From the NCBI RefSeq assembly GCF_900142295.1, contig NZ_FSRL01000001.1, forward strand, positions 3,472,001 to 3,536,000: 64,000 bases of DNA. Direction: 5' to 3'. The notes beneath the pieces are model-generated. The model was not told the DNA's origin. It searched no databases and saw nothing but the letters and a program-made list of their open reading frames with translations. Origin of the DNA: Vannielia litorea. GTDB taxonomy: Bacteria; Pseudomonadota; Alphaproteobacteria; Rhodobacterales; Rhodobacteraceae. Below are positions 19,257-28,258 of the stretch, in pieces. Made by a program: the position numbers and the translations under genes. Each line of letters begins with the position of its first letter. The stretch's first letter is position 1.

Positions 19257-20239
19257 GCCGCCACCCGTCGGATCCGGTCGAGCCGCTCCGGCGTGGGTTC
19301 CGGTATCGCGTCGAGCACGACGTCTCGCAGGTTCTCGAGCGTGGGATGCGCGAGATCGGCGAGCAGCAGGGACCAGACGCGCGGCATGAGCTCGAGGTAA
19401 TGCGGCTTGCCGAGCCGGGTGCAGAGCCGAGCGAAGATGCCGAGGATGCGCAGGTTCCGCTGGGCGCCCTGGGCAGCGAGGGCGGCGCGGAAACCGGCCC
19501 CATCATGGCCGGTTGCGGCGAGATAGTGACGGATCGCGGCCTCACGCACCGGACCGGCCACGTCGCGCCGGACATCGCCGAGCAGAGAGGCGAGGTCGTA
19601 GGCCGGATGGCCGGCGAGGGCATCCTGAAAGTCGAGCAGGCCGACACGGGCGGCGCCGGCACGGTCAGGCAGCCAGAGCAGGTTTTCGGCGTGGTAGTCG
19701 CGGTGGATCATCACCGGGGGCGGCATGTCGGAGGCGAGCAGGGCCTCCTCCAGCGCGGCGGTCAGGTGGTGCCATTGGTCGTGCGTCAGGGGCACACCGG
19801 CGGCGGTGGCGTAGAACTCGGCGGCCGGGGCGATCATCACGGCCATCTCGGCGGGGCCGTAGGGCTGCAGGCCAGCGGGCAGGGGGGCGGCGTGGAGGGC
19901 GACAAGCACATCGGTCGCGGCGAGATAGAGCGCCTCCTCCCGGCTCGGGTCGGTGGAGGAAATGCGGGCGATCAGATCGTCGCCAAGGTCTTCCATCAGC
20001 ACCAATCCATGCGCGGGGTCGGCGGCGAGGATGCGGGGAGCTGAGAGACCCTGGGCCGCGAGATGGGCAGCGATGGACAGGAAGGGCGCAACGTTGCCCT
20101 CGGGGTCGAGCATGAGAACCGCGCGCTCGTTGCCCCTGGTGAGGCGCTGGTAGCTGCGGGCGGAGGCATCGCCGGCGAGGGCCGTGCGCTGGGCATCGCC
20201 CCATCCGGCGGCGGACAGGAAGGTTTCGACACTCGTCAT
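19253..20239 (-). CDS. amgK: AmgK-like anomeric N-acetylmuramate/N-acetylglucosamine kinase
   Basis: AmgK phosphorylates MurNAc (and GlcNAc) at the anomeric carbon, feeding MurU in cell-wall recycling. The 328-residue product belongs to the aminoglycoside phosphotransferase/choline kinase fold: ALAGDASARSYQRL early, catalytic loop VMIHRDYHAENLLWLP (Brenner motif with Asp), and metal-binding LLDFQDALAGHPAYDLASLL. I chose the ATG at 20239, which overlaps the tsaE stop by 4 bases; the extra open frame upstream lies inside tsaE. The downstream overlap is with murU. Confidence 0.92.
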   Translation of the reverse strand: MTSVETFLSAAGWGDAQRTALAGDASARSYQRLTRGNERAVLMLDPEGNVAPFLSIAAHLAAQGLSAPRILAADPAHGLVLMEDLGDDLIARISSTDPSREEALYLAATDVLVALHAAPLPAGLQPYGPAEMAVMIAPAAEFYATAAGVPLTHDQWHHLTAALEEALLASDMPPPVMIHRDYHAENLLWLPDRAGAARVGLLDFQDALAGHPAYDLASLLGDVRRDVAGPVREAAIRHYLAATGHDGAGFRAALAAQGAQRNLRILGIFARLCTRLGKPHYLELMPRVWSLLLADLAHPTLENLRDVVLDAIPEPTPERLDRIRRVAA

Positions 20240-20730
20240 GCAGAGGCCTCCAGGATGCCAGACAGGCGCTCGGCCCAGGCCGCGGAGCCCGAAAGCACCA
20301 GCCTGCGCGCATCGGCGGTGTCGTCGGGCTCGAAGGCGATGGTCAGCGCCGTGTCGGGCGGGGCGGGCAGGCGGTCGGGCCATTCGACAACGCAGATCGC
20401 GTCTTCGAAGGCGGCCGAGAGGCCGAGTTCTTCCACCTCGTCGGGGTCGCTCAGGCGGTAGAGATCGGCATGCCAGATCTCCCCGTCAGAGAGGGTGTAA
20501 GTTTGCACGAGCGTGAAGGTGGGCGAGGGCACATCCTCGACTTCGCCTGTGCGGCGCATCCGCCAGCGGATCAGGGCGCGCGCGAAATGGCTCTTGCCGA
20601 CGCCAATCGGGCCGGACAACAGGAGAACGTCGCCCGCATCGAGCAGAGGCGCGACGGCCTCTGCAAGGCGGGTGGTATGCTCGGGCGAGGCGAGCGAAAT
20701 CTGGAGCGGAAACGAAGCGGCACGGGTCAT
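20236..20730 (-). CDS. tsaE: tRNA threonylcarbamoyladenosine biosynthesis ATPase TsaE
   Basis: TsaE is the ATPase that supports t6A37 formation by TsaC, TsaD and TsaB on tRNAs reading ANN codons. The 164-residue product has Walker A LLLSGPIGVGKSHFARAL, SPTFTLVQTYT, IWHADLYRLSDPDEVEELGL and VVEWPDRLP, the standard TsaE set, at normal length. I chose the ATG at 20730; its stop overlaps amgK. It is first in the string tsaE-amgK-murU-addB-addA-trxA, 47 bases downstream of a PAS-domain gene on the same strand. tsaC (28395) and tsaD (43883) are also in this window. Confidence 0.95.
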   Translation of the reverse strand: MTRAASFPLQISLASPEHTTRLAEAVAPLLDAGDVLLLSGPIGVGKSHFARALIRWRMRRTGEVEDVPSPTFTLVQTYTLSDGEIWHADLYRLSDPDEVEELGLSAAFEDAICVVEWPDRLPAPPDTALTIAFEPDDTADARRLVLSGSAAWAERLSGILEASA

Positions 20731-20777
20731 CGCGGCCAGAGTATCCGCCCGGCGGCGCAGGGCAAGGCGGAAGCGGA

Positions 20778-22346
20778 TCAGACGGCCTGGTGCTGGCCCT
20801 TCCTTGGGGCCGCCGCAGGGGTTGGTGCCGCGTGCAGGGTGAAACCTGCGAGCGTGTTGCCTCCGGCGACGGGGGAGAACCTGCACTTGACCGTGCCGTA
20901 GGCGGCGCTCTCGATATCGACGTGCCATGCCCGCCGGTCGGACTGGCCGGACAGGAACTTTGAGACCCGCGTCCAGAGCGCATTATTTTCGGTGAGGGCG
21001 GACCAGTCGCGCACGGCGTCCTGAACGCTCACGTCGGAGAGCGAGCCGACGAGATCGCAACTCCAGAGCTCCTGATAGGCGCGGTTGCAAAGCACCATCG
21101 AGCCGGTGTGCGAGAAAACCGCGATGGCTTCGTCGAGACTGTCGACCACGGCCTGCCCCATTTCGAGCTCGGAGCGAAAGCGGCGGGTGAGCGACATCTC
21201 GGCCGAGATATCCTCGAACAGGAAGGCCACCGCGCCGTCCGGATGCGGTTGCCCGGTCACCCGGTAGGTCTGGCCGTTTGGCAGCGACCAGATTTCCTGG
21301 TGGATTCCCTCGGAGGCGGCCGATTCGAGCTGGGCGATGCTCGCCCGCCATGTCTTGTAGTCCTTGGGTTCCGGCATGCGCTGGGCCTCGCGCAGGCGGT
21401 CGAGAAAGGCCACCAGCGTGGGACGGGACGACAGGAATTGCGGCTCGAGCGCGGACAGGTCGGTGAGGGCCGGGTTGAACAGGGCCAGCTGGCGGCCCCG
21501 GTCAAAGACGGCGAGACCCGTGGGCAGGTCGGCAAAAGTCTTAGTGAGGGTTTGAAGGAACTCCAGGCGGGACCGCTCGGCCTGCACGAGCCGGTCGGCG
21601 GAGGTGGCGAAGACCAGCGCCTCGGCCCCCATCGGCCGGGTGATGCAATCGTACCAGACCACCTGTTCGATGAAGGGGATCGAAACGGAAACCCGGTGCA
21701 CGACGTCGACCTCGCCATCGTGGAAGGTGTGCGCGAAGGCGCGCGGCAGGGGCCATGCCAGAGTGGTCCTGTCCGGGTGCATCCGGTAGAGCAGGTCGAT
21801 GTAGGCGCCGTTCGCCCATGTGACGTTGCCCTCCTCGTCCTCGCGCCAGGCGAGCACGGGCGCATCGTCGACCACGGCGCGCAGCACGTCGAGCTCCTCA
21901 GCCATCGCGGCCACGGAGAAGCTGTCGTATTCGGCGGGCTCGATATCGTCGCCCTTGTGCAGCGAGAACCGGGCCAAACCCTCCTTCCACTCGCCTTCGA
22001 GCCGCGCAGACCCGTCGCGGGCATGCAGCTCCATTGCGCCCACCTCGGCCAGCCGGGCGACGCGGCTGCCGATATCGGGGAAGGAGCTGGCCAGAAGGGC
22101 GAGAAAGCGGGGCCAGTGCGGGAGGGTCTCGGGCCCGGTGGAGAGAAAGCTGCGGGCCTCGTCGGTGGCATCGACCAGCTCTTCGTCTTCGAAGAGAAAG
22201 GTCATCTCTTCGGACTCACGGGCCAGCCTGTCCCAGGTTACGCGCCGCCGGGGCTGAAAATGGCCAATGGCCATCAGTGCAAGCAGCGCCGTTCCGAATG
22301 ACGTGGCCACGAGAACCAGCGCAAAAGTCCATGACAGATCGCTCAA
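20778..22346 (-). CDS. Membrane-anchored PAS-domain sensor protein without a kinase domain
   Basis: The 522-residue product has one N-terminal membrane segment (about residues 5-26) followed by three PAS-like regions: one containing LAWREDEEGNVTWANGAYIDLL, one with LPTGLAVFDRGRQLALFNPAL, and one with SLDEAIAVFSHTGSMVLCNRAYQEL. The region between holds FLFEDISAEMSLTRRFRSEL, the PAS-to-kinase linker seen in hybrid sensors. It stops with no HisKA/HATPase, GGDEF or other output domain. Similar PAS-only proteins are common in this group. It may signal by protein contact. It is placed between regB and tsaE on the same strand and could head the tsaE operon. The ligand is unknown. Confidence 0.82.
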   Translation of the reverse strand: MSDLSWTFALVLVATSFGTALLALMAIGHFQPRRRVTWDRLARESEEMTFLFEDEELVDATDEARSFLSTGPETLPHWPRFLALLASSFPDIGSRVARLAEVGAMELHARDGSARLEGEWKEGLARFSLHKGDDIEPAEYDSFSVAAMAEELDVLRAVVDDAPVLAWREDEEGNVTWANGAYIDLLYRMHPDRTTLAWPLPRAFAHTFHDGEVDVVHRVSVSIPFIEQVVWYDCITRPMGAEALVFATSADRLVQAERSRLEFLQTLTKTFADLPTGLAVFDRGRQLALFNPALTDLSALEPQFLSSRPTLVAFLDRLREAQRMPEPKDYKTWRASIAQLESAASEGIHQEIWSLPNGQTYRVTGQPHPDGAVAFLFEDISAEMSLTRRFRSELEMGQAVVDSLDEAIAVFSHTGSMVLCNRAYQELWSCDLVGSLSDVSVQDAVRDWSALTENNALWTRVSKFLSGQSDRRAWHVDIESAAYGTVKCRFSPVAGGNTLAGFTLHAAPTPAAAPRKGQHQAV

Positions 22347-22462
22347 TCCACCAGCCTCCCCCGAAGGCTCCGCAATGCTTGCGACCAGAAGAGGGGAATT
22401 TGGTTAACCAGCCGTTAATGCCGCGTGCATGGCGGCAACAAACTTGCTGGCAGGCGCGCGTG

Positions 22463-23875
22463 TCAGGCCTCGATCGGGCGGTTGCTGCCCAGCGCCGCGC
22501 GGGACTCGCCCTCGTGCGGCACCAGCCGGTCGCGGGGCCAGGTGACCTCGACGATCGCCCCGCCCTTCTCGGGGCGTTCCTCGGGGGCAAGAAACGGATC
22601 GGACCCGTTGGCGAAGGTCAGCTCCGCGCCGATCCGTTCGAGCAGGGTCTTGGCGATGAAGAGGCCCAGGCCCATGCCCTCGTATTCCGGGCGTCTGCGC
22701 GGCTCGTCGGGCGACCGCCGCCGCCGGACGAAGGGGTCTCCGATGCGGCCGATCAGATGGGTCGGGTAGCCTTCGCCATCGTCGATGACCCGAATGGTGA
22801 TGCTCTGGTTCGTCCATCGTGCCTCGACCCAGACATTGGCGGCGGCAAAATCCACCGCATTCTGGATCAGGTTTCGCATGCCGTGGATCACCTCGGAGCT
22901 GCGGCGGATCTCGGGCTGGCGCTCATCGCCCGACGGGCCGGGGTGGAGATCGAAGTGCACGCGTTTGCCGCGACCGAGGTGAGGTTCGGCGGCTTCCTCC
23001 AGCACGGTTTGCAGCGGCGCGGTGCGCATGTGCAGGTCGTCCTTTCCGGCCCGGCCCATCGAGCGAAGGATCTCGCGGCAGCGGTCGGCCTGCTGGCCGA
23101 TGAGGCGCGAATCCTCCAGGAGGCTCTCCAGATCGGCATCGCCCTGGATCTCGTCGACCATTTCGGAACTGACGAGCTTGATGGTGGCGAGCGGCGTTCC
23201 CAGCTCGTGCGCCGCCGCGGCGATCACACCGCCCAGGTCGGTGAGCTTTTGCTCGCGGGCGAGAGCGAGCTGGGTGGCCAGCAGCGCATCGCCCATCGCC
23301 GCGATCTCGGTGGTGACCTTGCGGGCATAGAGCGCGAGGAAGGACACACCGATGACGATGGCGATCCATGACCCGAAGAGAAAGATCGACGGCACCCGCA
23401 ACACGAAGCCCTGCACCGTGCGCAGCGGGAGATAGTGGAACGCGACGAATGTGACGATCCCGATGGCCACGGCGCCGACGATGAGCACCGCGTTCAGCCC
23501 CAGCGCCGTGGCGGCGATGGTCACCGGGGTCAGAAGCAGGAGGGCGAAGGGATTGTGCAACCCGCCGGTCAGGTAGATCAGCAGGCCGAGCTGGGCGAGG
23601 TCGAAGACCAGCATCAGCATCGCCTCGCCCTCGTTGAGCCGCCGGTTGGCCGGGTAGATGAACATTGCAACGAGGTTGGCGATGACCGACAGGCCGATGG
23701 CCAGCACGCACAGGCCGATCTCGAGCTGGAGCCCGTACCAGAAGTGCGCGGCGGCGATGGCGATGCTCTGCCCGGCCACGGCCACCCAGCGCAACACGAT
23801 CAGGGTGCGCAGCCGGATCCAGTTGGCGCGGCGCGGGTGCTGGAAAACGATGTCGGACGGACCAGTTTCGGACAT
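22463..23875 (-). CDS. regB: Redox-sensing histidine kinase RegB/PrrB
   Basis: RegB senses the redox state of the ubiquinone pool and phosphorylates RegA to control photosynthesis, respiration, CO2 and N2 fixation genes. The 470-residue product has about six membrane segments (residues 25-185). The quinone-site motif GGLHNPF is at 104-110, the phosphoacceptor H-box AAHELGTPLATI at His223, and a Cys in DRCREIL at 266, the position of the redox-active Cys265 of R. capsulatus RegB. ATP-binding boxes follow (GMRNLIQNAVDFA, DDGEGYP, GMGLGLFIAKTLLERIG). I chose the ATG at 23875. It is divergent from senC-regA. Confidence 0.97.
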   Translation of the reverse strand: MSETGPSDIVFQHPRRANWIRLRTLIVLRWVAVAGQSIAIAAAHFWYGLQLEIGLCVLAIGLSVIANLVAMFIYPANRRLNEGEAMLMLVFDLAQLGLLIYLTGGLHNPFALLLLTPVTIAATALGLNAVLIVGAVAIGIVTFVAFHYLPLRTVQGFVLRVPSIFLFGSWIAIVIGVSFLALYARKVTTEIAAMGDALLATQLALAREQKLTDLGGVIAAAAHELGTPLATIKLVSSEMVDEIQGDADLESLLEDSRLIGQQADRCREILRSMGRAGKDDLHMRTAPLQTVLEEAAEPHLGRGKRVHFDLHPGPSGDERQPEIRRSSEVIHGMRNLIQNAVDFAAANVWVEARWTNQSITIRVIDDGEGYPTHLIGRIGDPFVRRRRSPDEPRRRPEYEGMGLGLFIAKTLLERIGAELTFANGSDPFLAPEERPEKGGAIVEVTWPRDRLVPHEGESRAALGSNRPIEA

Positions 23876-23968
23876 GTGACTTGCGGTTCGGGCCTCCGGT
23901 GTGACAGTCGGCCCCATTGTTAGCCCGGCGTCGCGCGGTCAGCAAAGGGCAACGAGAAGGAGCGGCAG

Positions 23969-24586
23969 ATGCGGACGAAAGCATGGGCGGGCGTGGCGGC
24001 GGTGGCGATTGCTGCGCTGATTGGCGGAACGGCCTGGTTTGTTTATCCCGGAGCGCCGGAGGACCCCTTTGCCGCCTGCGACGGCGGCGCCAGCGCGGCG
24101 GCCATCGGCGGACCGTTCGAACTGGTGAATGCCGCGGGTGAAACGGTGACCGATGCCGAGGTCATCACCGAGCCGTCGCTGATTTACTTCGGATATACCT
24201 TCTGCCCCGATGTCTGCCCGCTCGATACCGTGCGCAACGTGGAAGCGACTGACATCCTCATGGAGCGGGGCTACTCGGTCACGCCGGTGTTCATCAGCAT
24301 CGACCCGGCCCGGGACACCCCCGAGGCGGTGGGCGATTATGCCGCCAACATCAGTGACAGGATGGTGGGGCTGACAGGCTCGCCCCAGCAGGTGGACGCG
24401 GCCTCGAAGGCCTATCGGACCTACTACAAGGCGCATACCGACGACGACCCCGATTACTACCTGGTCGATCATTCGACCTTCACCTATCTCACCTTCCCCG
24501 AAACCGGCTTTGCCGGGTTCTTCCGGCGCGAACTGAGCGGCGAGCAGCTTGCGGATGCGGTGCAGTGCTTCCTCGACGCGAGGTAA
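23969..24586 (+). CDS. senC: SCO1/SenC/PrrC copper-binding protein
   Basis: SenC/PrrC is a thioredoxin-fold, copper-binding membrane protein that helps assemble cytochrome oxidases and, in Rhodobacter, links electron flow to RegBA. The 205-residue product has an N-terminal membrane anchor (about residues 5-26), then FGYTFCPDVCPLD with the copper ligands Cys79 and Cys83, ISIDPARDTPE, and VDHSTFTYL with the third ligand His168. All three ligands are present. It starts 93 bases from the divergent regB start and lies upstream of regA, the usual regB / senC-regA arrangement. Confidence 0.97.
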   Translation: MRTKAWAGVAAVAIAALIGGTAWFVYPGAPEDPFAACDGGASAAAIGGPFELVNAAGETVTDAEVITEPSLIYFGYTFCPDVCPLDTVRNVEATDILMERGYSVTPVFISIDPARDTPEAVGDYAANISDRMVGLTGSPQQVDAASKAYRTYYKAHTDDDPDYYLVDHSTFTYLTFPETGFAGFFRRELSGEQLADAVQCFLDAR

Positions 24587-24667
24587 GCGCCTGTGCGGAA
24601 AGGCTTGTCGCGGATTCCCCCCGCGTATAGCTTTGTCTGACAGGGGAGCGACCAGCGGAGGACGCGC

Positions 24668-25222
24668 GTGGCCGAGCGGGATCTCAACGAGATCGGGAAG
24701 GACAAATCCCTTCTTATCGTGGATGACGACGAGCCGTTCCTGCGGCGGTTGGCACGAGCGATGGAGAAACGCGGATTCGAGCCGGAGATGGCCGAATCCG
24801 TCGCCGCCGGGAGGGCGATTGCGACCGCCAGGCCCCCTGCCTATGCCGTGATCGACCTGCGCCTCGAAGATGGCAACGGCCTCGATGTGGTGGAAACGAT
24901 CCGGGAAAAGCGGCCCGACGCCAAGATCGTGGTGCTCACCGGCTATGGCGCGATTGCCACGGCGGTTGCGGCGGTGAAGATCGGGGCGACCGACTATCTC
25001 AGCAAACCGGCCGATGCCAACGAGGTGACCGCCGCCTTGCTGGCCACGGGCGACGAGCTGCCGCCGCCGCCGGAGAACCCGATGAGCGCCGACCGGGTGC
25101 GTTGGGAGCATATCCAGCGCGTCTACGAACTCTGCGACCGGAATGTGAGCGAGACCGCGCGACGGCTGAACATGCACCGTCGGACCTTGCAGCGCATTCT
25201 CGCCAAGCGCTCGCCCAAATAG
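24668..25222 (+). CDS. regA: Redox response regulator RegA/PrrA
   Basis: RegA is the DNA-binding response regulator paired with RegB. The 184-residue product has the receiver domain with LLIVDDDEPF (Asp19-Asp21), phosphoacceptor Asp63 in VIDLRLEDGNG, Thr in VVLTGYGA, and Lys in YLSKPA. A proline-rich linker (PPPPENP) and a Fis-type helix-turn-helix (VSETARRLNMHRRTLQRILA) follow. It starts with GTG at 24668 after GGAGG-like sequence, 81 bases after senC. The stop overlaps the start of a small lipoprotein gene by one base. Confidence 0.97.
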   Translation: MAERDLNEIGKDKSLLIVDDDEPFLRRLARAMEKRGFEPEMAESVAAGRAIATARPPAYAVIDLRLEDGNGLDVVETIREKRPDAKIVVLTGYGAIATAVAAVKIGATDYLSKPADANEVTAALLATGDELPPPPENPMSADRVRWEHIQRVYELCDRNVSETARRLNMHRRTLQRILAKRSPK

Positions 25223-25551
25223 TGCGCGGACTGCTGCTTCCCCTGCTTCTTGCCGGCTGCGTCGCCGCGGGAGACGGTGCCGCACCGCCTGCGGGCAAAC
25301 CCCTGGGTTACGAATTGCGCTCCACCGGAGTGGGCGTGCCCGGCTCGCCGCAGGAGGTGAGCTTCGACCGGGTCAATCCCGGCGCGACGATCGCGCTGCA
25401 AAAGCTCGCCGGGCCTGTTGTGACCGAGGAGCCTTGCGGCAACGGCATGGCGCTTGTGGGCTTTCGTGATGGCCTGACGGCTGTGTTCAGGGCACGCGAG
25501 TTCGTTGGCTGGACCGCGCAGGACCGGTCGGCGGGCATGACCTGCACCTGA
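25222..25551 (+). CDS. Small lipoprotein of unknown function downstream of regA
   Basis: Translation from the GTG at 25222 gives 109 residues starting RGLLLPLLLAGCVAAGDG, a clear lipoprotein signal with lipobox LAGC (Cys13). The mature part is small and has two further cysteines (in EEPCGNGM and at the penultimate residue), which could form a disulfide. The start shares one base with the regA stop, so it is translationally coupled to the redox response regulator. I do not recognise the family. The overlap and lipobox support it as a real gene. Confidence 0.6.
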   Translation: MRGLLLPLLLAGCVAAGDGAAPPAGKPLGYELRSTGVGVPGSPQEVSFDRVNPGATIALQKLAGPVVTEEPCGNGMALVGFRDGLTAVFRAREFVGWTAQDRSAGMTCT

Positions 25552-25572
25552 TCGGCCTGCGATGCGCTGACA

Positions 25573-26544
25573 TCAGAGCTTTGACAGGGCCGCGTCGAGC
25601 GGGGCCCAGTCTGCGAGGTCGAGGCGGACGGGCACTGTGAGCACCTTCTGGCGGAACTCGGCGGGCAGGCGCACGGCGTCCTTTTCCGTCGTGACCAGTT
25701 GCGCACCGAGCGTGGCCGCCTCCAGCTCCAACCGGGCCATGAGCGCGGGCGTCAGCGGCTGGTGATCGTCGAGCGCCTCGCCACGGATGAGGTTGGCGCC
25801 CAAGGCGCGCAGGGTGCTGAAGAACTTCTCGGGGTGGCCGATGCCGGCGAAGGCGAGGGTGGGCAGGCCCTGCCAGTCCATCCCGGTCTGCAGCGGCGCG
25901 AGGTGACCGGTGAGGTGAGGCATGGGGATCGCCGCGCCCCAGTCGGCGGCAAACCTCTGTTGAGCAGCCTCGGGACCGATGGAGAGCAGCAGGTCGGCGC
26001 GGGCCAAGCCGGCCGCGACGGGCTCGCGGAGCGGACCGGCGGGCAGGCAGCGGCCATTGCCGAAACCGCGATGGGCATCGACCACGACGATGGACAGGTC
26101 CTTGGTGACGGAGGGGTTCTGGAAGCCGTCGTCGAGAATTACCACCCGTGCCCCGGCGGCCTCGGCGGCGCGCACGCCGGCGGCACGGTCCTTGGCGACC
26201 CAGGTGGGGGCGAAGGCGGCGGTGAGCAGGGGTTCGTCGCCCACCTGCGCCGCATCGTGACCGCGCTCATCGACCTGCACCGGCCCCTCGAGGCTGCCGC
26301 CGTGACCACGGGAAACGACGTGGACGCCGGGGATGCGCTGGGCAAGTGCGATGACCGTGGGCGTTTTGCCGGTGCCACCCGCGTTGATGTTGCCGATGCA
26401 GATCACCGGAATGGAGGCGCGGTAGCCCGCGCGGGTGAGGCGGCGCGCCGTGGCGCGGGCATAGAGCGCGCCGAGAGGTGCGAGCGCACGGGCCTGCCAT
26501 GCGGGTGCGTCGGGCGGCGTGTACCAGAAGAGCGGAGCGCGCAT
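25573..26544 (-). CDS. lpxK: Tetraacyldisaccharide 4'-kinase
   Basis: LpxK phosphorylates the 4' position of the lipid A disaccharide precursor at the inner membrane. The 323-residue product has the start [20 protein letters not shown], Walker [17 protein letters not shown], the substrate segment [46 protein letters not shown] and [11 protein letters not shown]. Length is normal. It starts one base into the end of waaA (position 26544), so the two are coupled. Its end is convergent with the lipoprotein gene at 25222-25551. Confidence 0.95.
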   Translation of the reverse strand: MRAPLFWYTPPDAPAWQARALAPLGALYARATARRLTRAGYRASIPVICIGNINAGGTGKTPTVIALAQRIPGVHVVSRGHGGSLEGPVQVDERGHDAAQVGDEPLLTAAFAPTWVAKDRAAGVRAAEAAGARVVILDDGFQNPSVTKDLSIVVVDAHRGFGNGRCLPAGPLREPVAAGLARADLLLSIGPEAAQQRFAADWGAAIPMPHLTGHLAPLQTGMDWQGLPTLAFAGIGHPEKFFSTLRALGANLIRGEALDDHQPLTPALMARLELEAATLGAQLVTTEKDAVRLPAEFRQKVLTVPVRLDLADWAPLDAALSKL

Positions 26545-27752
26545 CAGATCGCATCCCGGGTGTCGAGCAGGGTCGCGAGATGGGCGGCAAGCCGTGCGAT
26601 CACGGCGGCGCCCTCGGAGATTTCGGTCCAGGCGGCGGCGGCCAGTTCGGCGGCACGGTCGGGAGCCAGAAGCTCGGCCACCGCAGAGGGCAGCGCCTCG
26701 CCATTTGCCAGGGCGCGGGCCGCCCCGGCCCCGGCGAGGCGTGCCATGATCGCGGCCTCCTCGCCACCGCCGTGCGGCCCGAAGGTGATGGCGGAGCCCA
26801 GCGCGGCGGCGGGGGCGGAGGCCTGGACCGGCCCGCCGGGCGTGAGGGTGCCCCCCAGAAAGCAGAGCGGCGCCAGTCGAAACCAGAGCCCGTCTTCCTC
26901 GGGGGAGAGCCTGTCGGTGACATAGACCTCCGTTGTGTCGAGCGGCTCCTCGCCCCGGGCCCGGAAGGCGGAGGTCAGGCCCTGCTCGGCGAGCTCCACG
27001 GCGAGGGCATCGTCATCGGGGCAGTCCGCGCCGGGCACGAGCAGGAGAATGGCACGATGGGCGATTGCCAGCGCGGCGCGATGGGCCGCCAGCACATGGC
27101 CCAGCTCTTGCGCCAGCGGTCGTGCGGCGAGCCAGACGGGCCGCGCCGAGAGCCGCTCGGCTAGGTCGGCCCGGTCGCTCTCGATGCAGGGTGGCGGCGC
27201 GGGTGGGGCGACGAGCGGGCCGGTCAGGCGGATGCGGGTGGGCCCGACACCGGCAGCGCGGGCCGCCCCGGCGGCGGCGGCACTGCCGACCCAGAGCTCG
27301 GAAACCAGCCGCAGGGCGGCGCGGGTGGCACGATTGGCGCCCGCCAGCCCCTCCTCTCCGGGAGCGACAAGGGTTGTCGGGCAGGCGGTGCCCATGGCGG
27401 TCAGCAGGGCGATATCGCGGGGCGTGCCGACCCAGAGCGCGATATCGGGGCGCCATTCGAACAGGAAATCACGCAGCCCGGCCCGGCCGGGCTCGGGCGC
27501 ACGGCGATAGAGCAGCTTGGCATCGCCGGAGAAGTCGGGCTGTTCGGGGAGACCGGTGACAAGCAGGGAGACCGGATGAACCTCGGCAAGGGTGCGCCCG
27601 AGATCCTCCAGCGTGGCGGGGCTGCAGCCCTCGGCCACGTGGACCCAGACCAGCCGACCGGGAGGGCGCGTCTTGCCCGCTGCCGCGCCGGCCGCAGGCT
27701 GGCTGCGACCGGTCAGACCCGCGAAGGCCCGGGAGAGCGGAAAGCGGCTCAT
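26544..27752 (-). CDS. waaA: WaaA/KdtA-like Kdo transferase (divergent N terminus)
   Basis: WaaA adds Kdo from CMP-Kdo to lipid A precursors. The 402-residue product is GT-B-like, with [50 protein letters not shown], and late [20 protein letters not shown] plus [14 protein letters not shown], which resemble the KdtA C-terminal donor-site region (FVGGSL/GHNPLEPA/GPH). The usual N-terminal membrane anchor and the HxxSVGE motif are replaced (here HVAEG). Placement between DUF4170 and lpxK matches the Rhodobacteraceae lipid A locus. A divergent Kdo transferase is the best call, but catalytic equivalence is not shown. Confidence 0.8.
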   Translation of the reverse strand: MSRFPLSRAFAGLTGRSQPAAGAAAGKTRPPGRLVWVHVAEGCSPATLEDLGRTLAEVHPVSLLVTGLPEQPDFSGDAKLLYRRAPEPGRAGLRDFLFEWRPDIALWVGTPRDIALLTAMGTACPTTLVAPGEEGLAGANRATRAALRLVSELWVGSAAAAGAARAAGVGPTRIRLTGPLVAPPAPPPCIESDRADLAERLSARPVWLAARPLAQELGHVLAAHRAALAIAHRAILLLVPGADCPDDDALAVELAEQGLTSAFRARGEEPLDTTEVYVTDRLSPEEDGLWFRLAPLCFLGGTLTPGGPVQASAPAAALGSAITFGPHGGGEEAAIMARLAGAGAARALANGEALPSAVAELLAPDRAAELAAAAWTEISEGAAVIARLAAHLATLLDTRDAI

Positions 27753-27776
27753 GCGGGGCCGGGGGCGGGTCGGGGA

Positions 27777-28019
27777 TCAGCCCAGCTCTTCGGTCGGAGA
27801 GGCCTCGGCCTCCTCGTCGCGGAGCCGGTGGATATGGGCGATGTAGTAGCGCATGTGGGCGTTGTCGACGGTGCGCTGGGCCGCGGCCTTCCATGCGTCG
27901 AAGGCGGAGGCGTAGTCGGGAAACATGCCGACGATGTCGATGGCGTCGACATCCTTGAAGGCGCTCCTCGACGGGTCGATCAGCTCGCCGCCGAAAACGA
28001 GGTGCAGGCGTTGGGTCAT
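27777..28019 (-). CDS. DUF4170 family small protein
   Basis: The 80-residue product begins MTQRLHLVFGGELIDP and has PDYASAFDAWKAAAQRTVDN and AHMRYYIAHIHRL in the middle and C-terminal parts, the DUF4170 pattern. The function is not known. It sits directly upstream of waaA-lpxK, as in many Rhodobacteraceae. A Shine-Dalgarno-like GGAGAA lies 5 bases before the ATG. Codons 1-17 and the upstream region are part of a perfect 291-bp tandem duplication; this copy keeps the complete gene, while the second copy gives a chimera. Confidence 0.85.
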   Translation of the reverse strand: MTQRLHLVFGGELIDPSRSAFKDVDAIDIVGMFPDYASAFDAWKAAAQRTVDNAHMRYYIAHIHRLRDEEAEASPTEELG

Positions 28020-28258
28020 GGGCTTCTCCGAGGTTCCGGGCCGGTTGCGGCCGAGGGTAGAGGATTATGCCGGAGGGTTGAAGAAGGGTTGCGCCCTGCG
28101 CCCTCAGCGTGGCGCAGCGGCACGGGTGAGCCGGTCGTTGATGGCGAGGCCAAGGCCGTGCTGCGGAATGGGTGCCACGGCGATGGCGGTGCCCGGTTGC
28201 GCGTCGAGCGCGTGGAGCATCGAGAAGAGATTGGCGGCGGCTTCGCGCAGATCGCCCG
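27968..28258. repeat. Perfect 291-bp tandem duplication, copy A
   Basis: Position for position, 27968-28258 equals 28259-28549 (offset 291). Read on the minus strand, the unit holds about the last 155 bases of tsaC, the intergenic spacer with its Shine-Dalgarno, and the first 52 bases of the DUF4170 gene. No mismatch was seen by eye. The copy directly upstream of waaA keeps the intact DUF4170 start. Confidence 0.95.
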
